A stretch of DNA of 64,000 nt from Hysterangium stoloniferum (Eukaryota; Basidiomycota; Agaricomycetes; Hysterangiales; Hysterangiaceae). Below are positions 11,082 through 22,723 of this stretch, piece after piece. The position numbers and the translations under genes are program-made. The stretch covers positions 434,001 to 498,000 of the forward strand of contig WHVD01000051.1 in NCBI GenBank assembly GCA_015178975.1. The letters are read 5' to 3'. Below the pieces are notes generated by a model. The model was given only the letters and a program-made list of their open reading frames with translations. It ran no database searches and was not told the DNA's origin. Within the stretch, counting starts at the first letter, position 1. The number at the start of each line of letters is the position of its first letter.

Positions 11082-11677
11082 TGTGAAGAGTGGTAGAAGT
11101 TCTAACCGTTCTATATATGAAGAATATTGACCGTTGAAGTACGATACCACGATGTATTGACTACTTAGTTCAATACGGTAGAGAGAAGTAGCTATCTAAA
11201 GTAAGGTAGATAGCTAGAACGAATAACCAGAATCGACTGGTTAAGTGCAATTCTGGACAACTGCTCGAGTGCAAGCAGAGTAGTTAGAGAGTTGAATAAT
11301 AGAGTAGCGTGGATGTAGTCCACACGAGTTGAGATAGGGATTGAGTTTCGACTGATACAGTTTGAAACTCAGTTTGAATGAGTAGCTAAAGCCTGTCTGT
11401 GACGGTCGAGATGATACACCAATCACAACTTACAGGACACTAACGGGTGTCTGGGTAAGTCGTGGTTGCGGTGTAAAAGGTGTCTGAGTTCTAAACTAAG
11501 GGCGCTAGAATACATAAGTCTGGCGTGTGTGCGCCCACAAGAGTCGATGTACCGCATACATAGGTCGTCGAACTAATTATAGATATAATGAAAGAGAGAA
11601 AATAGAAATAATAAAGGAAATATAGTAAGAGCACATCCGACTATATTTCCTGAGTGTATTTCGCCATACCTCTCACA
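11082..11677 (-). repeat. 5' LTR of element A
   Basis: On the coding strand the LTR begins TGTGAGAGGTATGG and ends CTTCACA (596 bp). It resembles the LTRs at 12328-12873 and 33271-33937, which have the same termini. It is inserted in ORF1 of element F; the 5 bp beyond its outer end are ccttg. Its partner LTR lies outside the window. Confidence 0.85.
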
Positions 11678-12241
11678 CCTTGGCACGATGTGGTCCCCTC
11701 TGAGCAATACATGCATAATCTGTAGCAAATCATCATGCACACAAAGTAAATCGGAGAGCAGAATGAACAATTCCATCTTGATACCCGCTATTCCCTTTTC
11801 TTGGAAGGACATCACTTCGTTTGACCACTTTGGAATCGACTTTGTTACCTCGTCAAGAGTTCCAGGCCAAGTGAATAAATCATGTGCTGATATGATGCCA
11901 TGGTACCTTCCCAGCCAGATGGCTATTCTTGTAGGCATGGATGGGTACCTTGTCTTGTAATCCTTTGTGGCAGTGACAACCTTATCTCTCAAAACTCGAG
12001 AAATGTAGTAGGAGCTCCACTTCACATTGACAGGTTCCGAATAAAGTAGTTGGCCATGATGCTCGAGCATAACTTGTCTCGGCGGGAAGACCAGGGTATC
12101 CTTTATGAAGATGCGAGCATTTTGCATTTCCAAGGGACTCGACTGCTCGAAGTTCGAGTTACCTTCCATTTGACCAGATTCGCAACGCTCAGCATGCGAG
12201 AAGTTCCAGACAGCGTTTTGCGAAGTTGCGGATGTTGACAC
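11678..12241 (-). pseudogene. Element F, ORF1 fragment
   Basis: This fragment matches the first two thirds of ORF1 of element A (SEPVNVKWSSYY, IAIWLGRYHGII, LLRGDHIVP). It starts about 85 bp downstream of the LTR at 12328-12873 and ends where the 5' LTR of element A begins, so F was the target into which A inserted. The rest of F, if it exists, lies left of A outside the window. Confidence 0.75.
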
Positions 12242-12327
12242 CTCGCAGCTGTGTAGTTAGAATTTCGTATTGAATATAAAAAGAGATTTTCTTCGTAGGG
12301 AAAGTATGGTCCGGCTCGGATCACCAC

Positions 12328-12873
12328 TGTGAAGAGTGGCGGAAGTTCTGACTGTTCTACAGAAGCAGAGGAGGAGCAGGGGCACACGGTTGACAACACA
12401 GGGGATCACTCTAAATCTCAGGAAACCGTATATACGAAGAAATGAGTAGAAAGGAAGGATATTGACCTATTCGGTGCAATATAAGAGGAAGTGAGAGAAA
12501 GAGCACGAGATGATGAAGGAGTCAACGAGTGCGATGGTTCGAGTGGAGGTCTCGACTGTTATAGTTCAAGGCCCGAAGTATTCAGTAGTTCAGATAATGC
12601 TACCTATGTGGTAGCTGACACGTTACCCTGATCACCACTCGTAGTAGACCTAGTTTGTGTCTTTACGAGTGGTGGTTCTTGGGTTAAAGTGTGTCTGAGT
12701 TCTAATTGGTGCTGAGTGCACCCACAAGTATACACAATGCTTCGAACTAATGAAATATGCAATATTCGAAGAATATGAAAGATAGAAAAATATGAATAGA
12801 ATATGTAAAATATAAATGAAATAAAAGGAGTGTTTTACCACAATGATACTGTGGTAAAAGCATACTTCTCACA
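12328..12873 (-). repeat. LTR shared by elements B and F
   Basis: A 546-bp LTR of the A family, starting TGTGAGAAGTATGC and ending CTTCACA on the coding strand. The ORF3 tail of element B lies directly upstream and ORF1 of element F directly downstream, each at the usual distance. One LTR therefore serves as the 3' end of B and the 5' end of F, as expected after recombination between LTRs of neighbouring copies. Confidence 0.75.
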
Positions 12874-15585
12874 GTTCCCTTTTCACTCTGAAGGATTCGG
12901 CTATTCTCGCCTGAGCTAAATTACTAGAGTCCCTGTGCAACAAGTTGGCCCAGCATCTGTAGGCCTTCTCTCTGCAGCGAATGACTGCACGGACACTAAT
13001 CGGTGGAGCGGAAATCCGCGCGAGAAGAGGAGCATTAGGAAGGGGAGATGAAGATGCGGGTAGCGGGGCAGGAACATGTGGCTGCATAGTGGTCTCTGTG
13101 GGAGGCGTCAGGGTGAGGGCCTCAAGTAAATCTACAAGGCGAGCGATAGAGAGAACACTCGCTGAGTCTGGGGGCAGACGGTGTGGTTCCACTATGATGT
13201 GCCAGAACATAGAGAGTTTAATCTCCCGAGCTGCTCGTGCAAAGTTCTCCCCCTCCGCAGGATCCTCAAAGGAGAGATAGAAGTCCTCCATAATCTCAGA
13301 TGATGGAGCAAGACCATGACAACCCTTAAGGCTCCCTTGAAGGAGTGGTTGCTGGAGTACCGGCACCAGCTGTGATAGCACCCTTCTGATGGGAAACTGT
13401 TCGGAAGGGTAGTTGACAGCTACTCGCATCCAGAAAGTGGTGCAGATGGCTCAGTTGGGGGAAGCGAGTTGTCAGGGATGGGAATAGGGGATCGCTCTGG
13501 GAGAGGGGTGGTAGCCTTCTGTATCTCCTGTGCCTTTCCACTCGTTGGGGGAACGATGACATCTGGTGTAAGAGGGTCCAAGTCAACGTCCATTCGCTCC
13601 TGTGTGTTAGGATACACACTCAGGCCGGGTTTCCGGAGAAACCCGCGGGATATCCGGTAGGACTTGGCTTCAGCTTATAGGCTGCGCCCTCGCTAGATCG
13701 TGTTGTCCAATTTCAGACAGGTGGACGGGAATCCCGGGGAGTCCGGGCGGGGGTTCGTGGGTCGTGAGTCGTAGGTCGTGAGTCGAGAGTCGTGAATCGA
13801 GATAGTCGAGAGAGATAGATGTGCCGGAGCCCGTGGGCTCCGACTAGTGCGAGCGGTCTGATAAGAGTAGGGTTTTAGAGAGGAAAATGTATTAGATTAC
13901 TGGGGGAAATCTAAGCTAATTTTCTGACTGGATTGTATGTACAACATCTGCCAGTTTATATAGACCGTGGAATGCATGACATACCGAATCCAGTAATAAT
14001 GAGATGAAATGAGCAAAACATAAAACGGGAATAGTAAACACCAAATTGGTGTTAGGAACGGGACGGAACGGAGCGGAGTCCGAATCGTGACAAAGCATAA
14101 CCCATAACGGGAAATGGAGCGGGAGCGGAGTCCTAAATCGTGACAGGTCATTTGACTAAAATGGGAACGGGGCTTGATTAGAGCGGTGACGGGATTCTAA
14201 GCGGGTTCCGGTGACTGATGCGTGGGACGAAGACGGACATAGACAGAGATGGGGTCCGGGGGAAGTCCGGTGACTGATATGTGTCTTAATGAGGTCGAAC
14301 GTAACGAGTCTTGACGTAACGGAGTCCGGGTGGGAAATCCTATAAACAGACGATTGGTGCTTGTAGCGCGTGGGGGCGTACAAGTTAGTACCCGGAGTCC
14401 AGCGGGATTTGTCCGGTCGTAACACTGTGGATGGTTGTGGATAGGACTACCTAGGGACATGCAATATGAATATGGAGAGTCAGGAGGGATAGCCGGTGAT
14501 GGCGGAAGTGGGGTAGGTACCAGTATAGCCTTGGGGGAAGGGGGTAGACGAGGCGCTAGAATCGGGGCCGAGGGAGTGTGTGCTGGGTGGAGGATGGGAG
14601 GGGGCCTTGAAGTTGGCAAAGGGCCTGGGACTGGAGTCGGGGAAGGTTCACGTTCCTGTGACAGTTGACTAGGGCGACAACCCCTCCATACTTTGGATGA
14701 TGGTTTCCGCATTTGTCGCTGATTGGGGTCACTGGTCACAAAGTGAACTTCGAGGGGAGGAGGAACCCTTCATGACAATCCTCTCCCAGATATCAAACAC
14801 TATACACATCATTCCTATCCTCATCTTCCTCCTCATCCTCATCCGAGGAAAAATCAATTGGTCCCCTATGATATCCTTTTTCTTGTTGGGGCAGTGCTTG
14901 ACCATCCCCTCGAGTAAGGGTTATCCATCGCAGCTTAATACGCCGAAGCAATTCCCAGTCATAGAAGATGGTGCCCTCCTTTTCCTTCCAGCTCTTGGTT
15001 CCCATCGTTCTAATGCAAGGTGTCCCACCCTCGCTATCATCTGTCTCTGCGAAGTCGGCCCATTTCTCTCCTGGGGGAGGAAGGATCGGCATGGAGGTTC
15101 TGTCTCCAAATTGTACTCGGTCCTCACGCCACTGTCACTTGGAGGGGACTCCCTCTCTTGCTCCCCTTGCCTCCTGCCGACTCCTATACTCAGTGCATCT
15201 TTCTCTTTTGCAGGTGAGCCGCCTCACATTATGTTCTTCTATAAATGTTTCCTGCCGCCACATCATAGCAGCGACTTCCTCTGATGATGGTCTGAAGGAG
15301 TGCCCTAACGGCTTACTCCAGTCAGTACTGCTGTCTCCCCCCAGCTCAGCACCAAAGGGAAAGGTCGGCAGGAAAGTTGGTCCTGGGGTACCCCAACTGC
15401 TCTCGACATTGTCTGTACGAGGCATGCAGGTAATGAATGCCCCACCAGTCGTGGACCTACTAGCTACCGGGGCCCACGGGACCTTTTTGAACTTAGGGAG
15501 GATTTGCTTGTTTTGTTGGAATGTGAGCATCGTAGCGTGGCAAGGTGGTGGAGTTGAAAGTGGGGGAAGAACTGCAGATAGGTGA
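12874..15585 (-). pseudogene. Element B ORF3, split by a solo LTR
   Basis: This is the counterpart of element A ORF3: the N-terminal LPKFKKVP motif, the conserved central block (KWADFAETDDSEGGTPC), the Pro-rich part, and the C-terminal block beginning MRVAVNYPSEQF and ending at the 3' LTR. The C-terminal end, cut off in A by the window edge, can be seen here. A solo LTR (13605-14424) interrupts the Pro-rich part. Fossil with several breaks. About 300 bp between 15586 and 15890 hold no recognised ORF; they correspond to the spacer between integrase and ORF3 in A. Confidence 0.75.
13605..14424 (-). mobile_element. Solo LTR, family I
   Basis: An 820-bp LTR beginning TGTTAGGATAC and ending GGTCGTAACA, flanked by the exact 5-bp duplication ctgtg (13600-13604, 14425-14429). 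It lies inside ORF3 of element B. Similar copies are at 22724, 26582 and 35070, and the 5' LTR of element E belongs to the same family. A TATA-like tatatagac lies near 13957. Confidence 0.93.
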
Positions 15586-15889
15586 AGGATGTGGTATGAA
15601 AGATAAAGAAAATTTATGTGAATTTACGTGTACTTTATATATATATATTGAATTGAAACTCCGCTCAGCTGGACTTTAAATGAGATTCGTTAATTGTGGC
15701 TGGGTTTTGGGTAAATGTGTCCACCGCCAATGAATGATTGTCCCCACCGATCGGAAGGAGAGAAAAAATGAAAGAGAATAAAAACCCCATGAAATGGCTC
15801 ACTGAATGACTGAGATGTTTCTGAAAGGAAGTTACAAAAGAAATGGAATAAAAGATAGAATAGATGGCTCCTTGATCGCATATATTCTG

Positions 15890-17647
15890 TTAGATTTTGA
15901 ACAGCACCTTGTATGCCCTCAGAAGTGCCAGAGCATTTCTGAGATTAGCACCATTTAACCACGAATCCTCTTCAGGTCCATAACCTTTCCAGCGCACCCT
16001 AAATAGCAGACAGTTTCGCTGTTTTTGATGTCCAAAAATAGCTTCGACCTCATATTCTTCATGATCTGGTTTCAACTCTCTTAGGTTCTCGAGTTGGGGT
16101 CTTGGACTGAGGTTGGGAGGAGAGGGTTGGTATTTCCATAGATGGTCCTGGTTAATGACTGGATGCATCGGATACTCCGGGGGAATCTTAAGCCTAAATA
16201 CTTGAGGGTTCAGTTTCTCCAGGACCTTGAACGGTCCAATCCATCTTTGTATTAGTTTCTTCCCAGTTCCCTTGACTTCCACCAGTTCGAGGGAGTGGGG
16301 GTTCACCAATACAAGGTCTCCCTCAGAGATGTCTTCTACAGGTCTTTGCTTCTTGTTATATGCTCATGCTTGAATTTCTTGGGCTCAAGCGATTGAATCC
16401 CGCGCCATCTGTCGATGATTTTCCAGTTCGAGAATCCATTGGTCGGCCATAGGGCTGTCTGATAGTTCTCTAGGGACTAGGGGTTCATCACCTCCTAGAA
16501 CTCGAGACATTCCTCTTGGAAGGTATCCCATTAATAGGAAGGCCGGAGCGTAGTTCATGGAACTGTGAACAGTTGAGTTGTACGTGTGGACAACCACCTC
16601 AATCCATTGGGACCAGCTCTCCCTAGTGGAAGCACAATAGGCTTGAAGCATCTGTTCTATGGTCGCATTCATATTCTCTGTTTGTCCATCTATCTGGGGA
16701 TGGTGAGCTGAAGATACCGCGAGGGTGGTACCATAAATCTTACAGACTTCCTGCCAGAACCTACAGGTCCATCTCTTGTCCCAATCACAGATTATTCGAG
16801 AGGGCAGTCCGAAGGGGCTGGCTACCTGTTTGACAAATATTCATGCAAATCCTTCTGCTGTAAGGTTCGAGAAAGTAGGTATTGAAATAGCGAAACGAGT
16901 CAATTTATCAACGGCAACAAAGACTGCGGAATACAAATCCTTTCCTGAGTCAGGTAGTCCAGTGATCAAGTCCATAGAAACTACTTTGAAAGGCCTAAAA
17001 GGTATGTTGGCAGGTCTGAGGGCTCCTTGATGAGCGGTGCGATCGACCTTGGTCTTTTGGCAGATGTCGCAGGTATGTGCATACGACACGCAATCTTGCA
17101 GCATTTTTGGCCAAAAGAACCGGTCTTTCATTAGCTTGAACAACCACTGACCTCTGGCATGTGCTCCCTCAAAAGGGTTATCATGTACCAACTTTAAGAT
17201 AGAGTTAGTCATGGTACCAGGTACACAGACTCGACTTTTCCAGTCCGAGTCACGAAAGTACAGGAGTCTGTTTGCTCCCACAAAGTAGTGAGAAGGAGTA
17301 ACAACCACATTGGGTGAAGGGGTATTTAGGGCATAGAGATTCCTGAAAATGGGATCTTTCGAGTAACCCTCCAGAAATTTCTTTATGTATCCCTCCTCAA
17401 TACTGATTAGCAACTGAGGGTGACGCAATGCAAAGTCAGACTTGTCTTCCTGATCATCCCTTACTGCATTATGAGAATCCCATTCTGACTGTTGGACCTT
17501 TTGAATCGCTCCAAAAGGTTCCATAGAATCATATATGATAGAGAAGACCGCCTTCTTTGCAGGTTCGTCCTTCCATAGATTTTCCTCAGTACTCTTGTCC
17601 AGAGAGGTCGAGGTGATAGCTTGCAAGTCATCTCTAATAGGGCTCAT
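15890..17647 (-). pseudogene. Element B integrase and chromodomain
   Basis: Homologous to the integrase of A. Visible are the zinc module (CDICQKTKVD), the catalytic core start (VSMDLITGLP), MNATIEQML in the core tail, and a C-terminal chromodomain (VRWKGYGPEEDSW). Fossil copy with a few breaks. Confidence 0.88.
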
Positions 17648-17659
17648 GAAGGCCAGTAC

Positions 17660-19414
17660 TCAAGGGAGTCTGGACAGTGGGTCCACGTTGCTGTGAACTC
17701 TTCCTGCTTGGTGTAGAATCTTGAGACCTGGAAATGCAGCGTATATCGCCCCCCATGCAGCTAGTCGACGATTAGTGTTCTTGTATGATCTAGCCCATTG
17801 CAGAGCTGCATGGTCCGTAATGAGCAGAACATGTTCACCTTCAATGAAGGGTTGGAAGTGGACTAGTCCTTCCTTTGCTGCTAACACTTCCCGTTCAGTA
17901 GCGGAATAGTTACATTCGGCACTTTTCAGAGTGCGACTCCAATATGTGATGACTTGTTCAACGGTAACTTCGGTCTCCTCGAAAGTGGGTCCCCACGAGT
18001 CTGACCACTCAATCTTGGGCTGCTTGGTTTTATACCGATGAATGAAGGATGGCACATCCTGCACGCAGTCGAAAGCCAGCTTGGCTTGGGCATAGATTTT
18101 AGTGTCCATTAAGTCTCCTAAAGCCATCTTCTGAACTTGTTGGAGACAACAGCCTAGGGCAAAATCCAAAGTGTCCGTATACAGCCAATAGGGCATCCCG
18201 CTAGCTGGATGTCCCAGCACCAGTGTTGATCCTAGCGTGGCTTTAACATCCTCGTAAGCTCTGACATGTTCAGCGGTCCACGTCCAGGGTGTTCCCTTCC
18301 TTAGGAGTGAGAATAAAGGGGACACCACCCATGAATAGAATGGTATATACACTGAAAAGTAAAGGACCATCCCAAGGAACCGTTGCAGTTCAGAAACCTT
18401 AGTGGGTGGGGCCAGTTCCAATATAGCGTGAACTTTCTCTTGGTGGGTCAAGAAACCCAACCTGGATACTTTATGACCCAACAACAATATTGAATTATAT
18501 CTGATAAAACATTTCTTGGGAGAGAGAGTGATGCCAGCCAAAGCAATAGCACCGAGCACCTGATTTAGGTGGAGCAGATGATCATCCCAATTCTTAGAGA
18601 ATATTACTATGTCATCAATGTAAACCAGACAAAAAATCCATAGGTAGGGTGCTAAAACCATTTGCATAATGTGCTGAAATGTGGAGGGGCCATTTCTGAG
18701 CCCGAACGGCATCTTTTTAAATTGCCACAGCCCTCTGTGAGACCTTAAGGCTGTTTTGGGCTTATCGTCCTCCAACATTTCTAATTGAGTAAACCCAGCT
18801 AACGCATCGAAAGAAGAGAGGACGTTTGACCCTGACAGTGCTTGCATGATCTCCGATTGACATGGTAAAGGGAATTCATCTGGAACAGTGAGATGATTGA
18901 GTTTCCGGTAGTCAATGACCACCCGTGGTTTACCATTGCGATATACTACGAAAGCCGGCGCCCCCCAGGGACTTTTAGATGGCTCGATGACACCCTGTTC
19001 GAACCAGGTATCCATTTGCTCGTCTATAACTCTCCTATTGGCAGGGGAAGAGGGGAACATAGGCATGGAGATGGGCTGGGCACCCTCTTTCAAGGGGATA
19101 GGGACTCTGCATTCCACTTGCCCTAACCGTCCGTGGACTCCAAAAGCCTTAATGTTCTCAGTCAAAACTGATCTGAGACATGGCAAAACTTCCATTGGTA
19201 TATCTGGTCCCAAATTGACTAGCTTGTGGAGATCCTCTGAGGCCAGTTTCTCATTATCAGCCACCGCGGCCATCTTAGGACTGGGTGGTTCGAAATTGTC
19301 TGCAATCTCTGGTTCAACAGGTGGCTTAGGCCTTTCTGAGGCGAATTGACGGTCCTCCTCAAGTTGAGAGAGAATTTTGATAAGGTGTGCAATCTTGGTC
19401 GCACCGGCTGCCAT
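17660..19414 (-). CDS. Element B reverse transcriptase and RNase H
   Basis: A 584-residue open stretch covers nearly the whole reverse transcriptase and RNase H. The fingers motif is WGAPAFVVYRNGKPRVVIDY, the palm motif MPFGLRNGPSTFQ, the catalytic box LVYIDDIVIFS, then the RNase H start YTDTLDFALGC and the end TDHAALQWARSY. This is the best preserved pol domain in the window and the best choice for placing the family on a reverse-transcriptase tree. It is part of an element that is broken elsewhere. Confidence 0.92.
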   Translation of the reverse strand: MAAGATKIAHLIKILSQLEEDRQFASERPKPPVEPEIADNFEPPSPKMAAVADNEKLASEDLHKLVNLGPDIPMEVLPCLRSVLTENIKAFGVHGRLGQVECRVPIPLKEGAQPISMPMFPSSPANRRVIDEQMDTWFEQGVIEPSKSPWGAPAFVVYRNGKPRVVIDYRKLNHLTVPDEFPLPCQSEIMQALSGSNVLSSFDALAGFTQLEMLEDDKPKTALRSHRGLWQFKKMPFGLRNGPSTFQHIMQMVLAPYLWIFCLVYIDDIVIFSKNWDDHLLHLNQVLGAIALAGITLSPKKCFIRYNSILLLGHKVSRLGFLTHQEKVHAILELAPPTKVSELQRFLGMVLYFSVYIPFYSWVVSPLFSLLRKGTPWTWTAEHVRAYEDVKATLGSTLVLGHPASGMPYWLYTDTLDFALGCCLQQVQKMALGDLMDTKIYAQAKLAFDCVQDVPSFIHRYKTKQPKIEWSDSWGPTFEETEVTVEQVITYWSRTLKSAECNYSATEREVLAAKEGLVHFQPFIEGEHVLLITDHAALQWARSYKNTNRRLAAWGAIYAAFPGLKILHQAGRVHSNVDPLSRLP

Positions 19415-19429
19415 TAAACCCCTCTCCTC

Positions 19430-20540
19430 AAGTGACCTGGGCTTGTGAGCCCAATGAGCAGGGTCGTGAATTATCCCGATTGTCTCCCCTCGTCAGATAA
19501 TCTTAGGGGTTAACGACAGGTTGGCCAAGGGTACTGACACGCTATTCCTTGAAATTGCTGTGATTGGGGTGGCTAATATGGAACCGTCCTCATTTTGCAA
19601 TACGATTCCTTCGACAATCCACTCCTCGCCCATTAGGTCTTTGACAAAAATAGGCACTAGTCTGGCTGACTCTGGATTGATGGTGCAGTCTTCCAAGCCT
19701 CGCACGACTGGGTAGGGTCAGGATTAAACGGTGCATTTCCTCCTTTTGATCCTGGTGGAAACCATAGAGAAACCAATACAACTTGATCTGGCATTGAATG
19801 TACTGCACCAGAGTTTCATGATCATGATTAGCTTGACAAAATTTCATTTCTTCCCATTTGATCACAAGAGATTCATGCCACCTGGTCCCTAGTAAACTTT
19901 TGATGATGCCCCAAAGGAAAGATCCATGAGATTGACTGAATTCAGTGTGATGCTCATGGTCTAGGGTGCTCCACCAAATCTTCATGTTACCTATGAGTCA
20001 TCTGGGCAGAGCGACTCCCAACAGGGCATTTATTGAGTCCAATATTTCTGAAAGGCTCATTATGTCAAGGATGTACTCCAACACTTTGGAATGACTCCCA
20101 TCGTATTCAGGGAGGTTGGACCATTTGATCTTGATGTCATTCATGTTGAGGGTAAGCGCCTTATCCTTAGGTAAGTCATCACTTCGGAAGCTAGAGCGGT
20201 TTGGAAGTCTAGGGGTCCTGGAGTTTTGCCCCCTGCATCCCTGATGCCGGTTACTATAGGAGCTATCTGAACTCCCAGACAAGTTGCTTGGCTCTCCTCA
20301 GGGAGCGATAAAGGGATTGGATTTGATAGGCAGGGGTCAGTGAGTTTCATCCAGGTCTCGTGACCCTCGACTGAATACTTGGCCTGTGATACCCTCAACA
20401 AATGCAGTTTGGAAGGATGGTTGACCTTTATTGGTGGCTGATCTGTCTAGATTCCAGTGAGAGTCATCAAAAGGATTGAAGGTGGTAGAAGGGGTGTCGA
20501 AGGTTACTCTGGCATGTGGAGTCTCTACATTGGGAGTCAT
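19430..20540 (-). pseudogene. Element B gag remnant
   Basis: The region matches the capsid part of element A gag (IKWSNLPEYDGSHSKVLEYI, then IWWSTLDHEHHTEFSQSHG), with a Ser/Asn-rich N-terminal part and a short piece of the gag-protease region near 19493-19705. It is shorter than the gag region of A and carries several breaks. Confidence 0.75.
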
Positions 20541-20543
20541 TCA

Positions 20544-20970
20544 TCATTCCTTCGAGGCTTCCGTTTCCAGTTCAGCCATGCTAAGAAGGTGACATGGTTG
20601 TGGTTGGTAGAGGGAAAGTTTGACTGGGATATCCTTTTCCTGTAGGTGTTCCATCACTTTGATCCTCATGTCCATTGGAAAGCCTTCTAGAATCAGCAGG
20701 TGATTGACTGAGTGGAGGAAACAAGGGTCAGGGGAACCCTTGAGCTCTTGTATAAATGAGTCTGTCATTGAAACTGGAGAAGGGGGTATCTGCATTGTCT
20801 TGTCAAATTCATTCAATAATTCCATCATCATCTTGTCACACTTTTTTCTGGATGTGCAAGAGCCTAGACTGAAGGCTGAAATATGCAAAAGATATCTCAG
20901 GTGACCTTTCGTAAAGGGAGTGTTTTAAAATCCGAATGTATATGTATTAATAGTCAACCTAGGCTATGTC
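20544..20970 (-). pseudogene. Element B ORF1 tail
   Basis: The C-terminal third of ORF1 is recognisable: SVMTDSF-like spacing, FPMDMRIKVMEHLQEK and LYQPQPCHLLSMAELE align with the end of A ORF1. Nucleotide similarity to A can be followed to about 20970, where the sequence switches to element E. Confidence 0.65.
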
Positions 20971-21590
20971 AGGTACAGTTTTCTCAGAAGCTGCAGGTGT
21001 CTGGAAAGGATGCTGTTTGCTACCCAGTCAATCAACGGATTGTAGCGGGTAAGCCAGTTATGTCCTAGGACAACCAAGCAACTTGAGTCTAACTGGGTCA
21101 CATAGAAAGTGACCAACTGGGATGTTCCACATGGGAAACAGATGGATAAATCACAAGCTTGGGTGACAACCAAATTGCTTGTGCCATCGAAAAGTCAGAG
21201 GCTGACCAGATTTATCGGATAAGTTGACAGCAGATTATTTTGCATGAATTTTGTATCTAAAAAATAATGAGTTGAGCTAAAATCTATGAGTGCTGAAAAA
21301 ACGAATTTTGGAATCATATTAGACATAAGTTTAATAAAAAAACAAGTCAGAATGCAAAAGAGCAGATGTGTTGAGACGGGTAAACTCTTGAATGCGCAGA
21401 GAGGCAATGCAACCCCCAACCTGCACGGAGTCCACAGGGTTGCTTACTCTTTTTTTGAGTCGGAAGCCAGTTTGTCCTTCAATGGGGATTCCTTGGAAGA
21501 AGTCTTGGCTGTTCAACCTTTTGCAGAGTTTGCTTTCACCAGCAGACATTCCAGAACTCGATGACCAGGTTTTCCACACAAGAGACAAAG
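20964..21590 (-). pseudogene. Element E protease remnant
   Basis: The segment near 20964-21173 contains [17 protein letters not shown], the conserved C-terminal strand of retropepsins in this lineage; element D has the same motif near 46000-46130. A catalytic-site relative (ALIDFSSTHYFLD, compare the D motif ALIDSGSTHCFID) lies near 21195-21419. Fossil. Confidence 0.65.
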
Positions 21591-21689
21591 GTTATTGTCC
21601 ATACGACATTGTCTTTCTTGTGGGGTCAATTTGCCATCGGGTCCGAGCTTGCCTGTGAGGTTGGGTTTTCCGGTTTGCTTGCTGGACTG

Positions 21690-21696
21690 TTAACCT

Positions 21697-21728
<32 letters not shown>

Positions 21729-22706
21729 AGAAGACTTTTTATCATTCTTCTTATCGGATTGCATGGAGTCCTGGTTGCTGGTTAACAAAGTGTTGTTGTT
21801 GCTTTTATTAGCCGTGGACTTGTTCACTTTGTCCATGGAGGTCTCATGGGCAACTTCCGCACAACATTCCCAATAGCGTGCATCCACATTTTGAGCCTTG
21901 AGGCACATATGGGACAGTGTTTTTGGCTTGCTATCTTCTCCTTTTGAGACTTCATCTTTAAGGCAGGATGGCAGACTGGCAGAGAACTGGTGGCAGAGAG
22001 TGGGATCTCCCCACTGACAATGAGCTGCAAGATTGTTGAATTGGACAATATGCACTGCGCATCCTTCATACAAAGATTAGTGAGACTGTTCTTGGCTTCT
22101 CTGGTCAGGTCATATGGGCCAAAGTTGGTTTCTAGCTCCTCAACAAAAGCATCCCAATCTTCAAGCCAAAGCAGCTCTTCCTTGGAAAGTCTGCTAAAAG
22201 CCAGTTTGAACCATTTCAATGTGCATCCTGACAAGTATGAAAGTGCATAATTGACTTTTTGGGAGTCCATGGAGAATGCAGTGGATCGATCACGGAAATT
22301 GAAGCAACATTGCATGAGGAAAGTGGAAAGTTTGTTAGGGTTGGAACCCATGAAGGGTTCCAGAGCATTGACTTTTGACCGTGGAGGTTCTGGATCCTTC
22401 TTATTGCCTTCTCCAAGCATGTGATTCATCAATCTCTCTAAATTGATTGCTAACAACTCAGAGGTGGGGTCCAAAAGTGGCAGTTGATCATTAGACGGAG
22501 GATTTTCGACACCTTTGCCCTTGTTGGGGGCCATGGACTCATCCTCGTGCTCAGATTCATCTGGATTTTCCAGGACTTCTTCAATATGGGCTTCTTCTGT
22601 GGCGTCCAGTTGGTTTGTTAGTGTCTGGCTGATATACAAAGTAAGTGGGGAATGAAGAGTCGACGGTCCAGGTAATGATTCCTGTACGTGTGCTTTTCTT
22701 CTTGGT
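21690..22706 (-). pseudogene. Element E gag
   Basis: A gag open region starting MPPRRKAHVQE. The capsid-like core includes SNPNKLSTFLMQCCFNF and VNYALSYLSGCTLKWF, close to element D gag. The C-terminal end contains an Asn run encoded by a GTT/AAC repeat at 21698-21728. Fossil with a few breaks. Confidence 0.8.
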
Positions 22707-22723
22707 GGCATATTGAACAATCT

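Larger units (their letters stand above)
1..11677 (-). mobile_element. Ty3/Gypsy chromovirus A, 3' end off window
   Basis: This is the largest stretch of one Gypsy element in the window. In coding order it has a 5' LTR (11082-11677), a primer site, ORF1, gag with a zinc knuckle, protease, reverse transcriptase, RNase H, integrase with a chromodomain, and an additional downstream ORF3 that runs to the window edge. The 3' LTR must lie left of base 1. The pol order (PR-RT-RH-IN) and the chromodomain place it among chromoviruses. It sits inside ORF1 of relative F. It is a fossil with roughly half a dozen breaks plus one solo-LTR insertion in gag. Age cannot be set because only one LTR is in view. 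Codon-level similarity to B, C and F shows they are one family. Confidence 0.92.
12328..20970 (-). mobile_element. Ty3/Gypsy chromovirus B, 5' end lost
   Basis: A second member of the A family, in the same orientation. From right to left it shows the end of ORF1, gag, reverse transcriptase-RNase H, integrase-chromodomain, ORF3 and the 3' LTR. The 5' LTR and start of ORF1 are missing: near 20970 the sequence passes into element E. It carries one solo LTR in ORF3 and has on the order of ten breaks, so it looks older than A. Confidence 0.88.
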
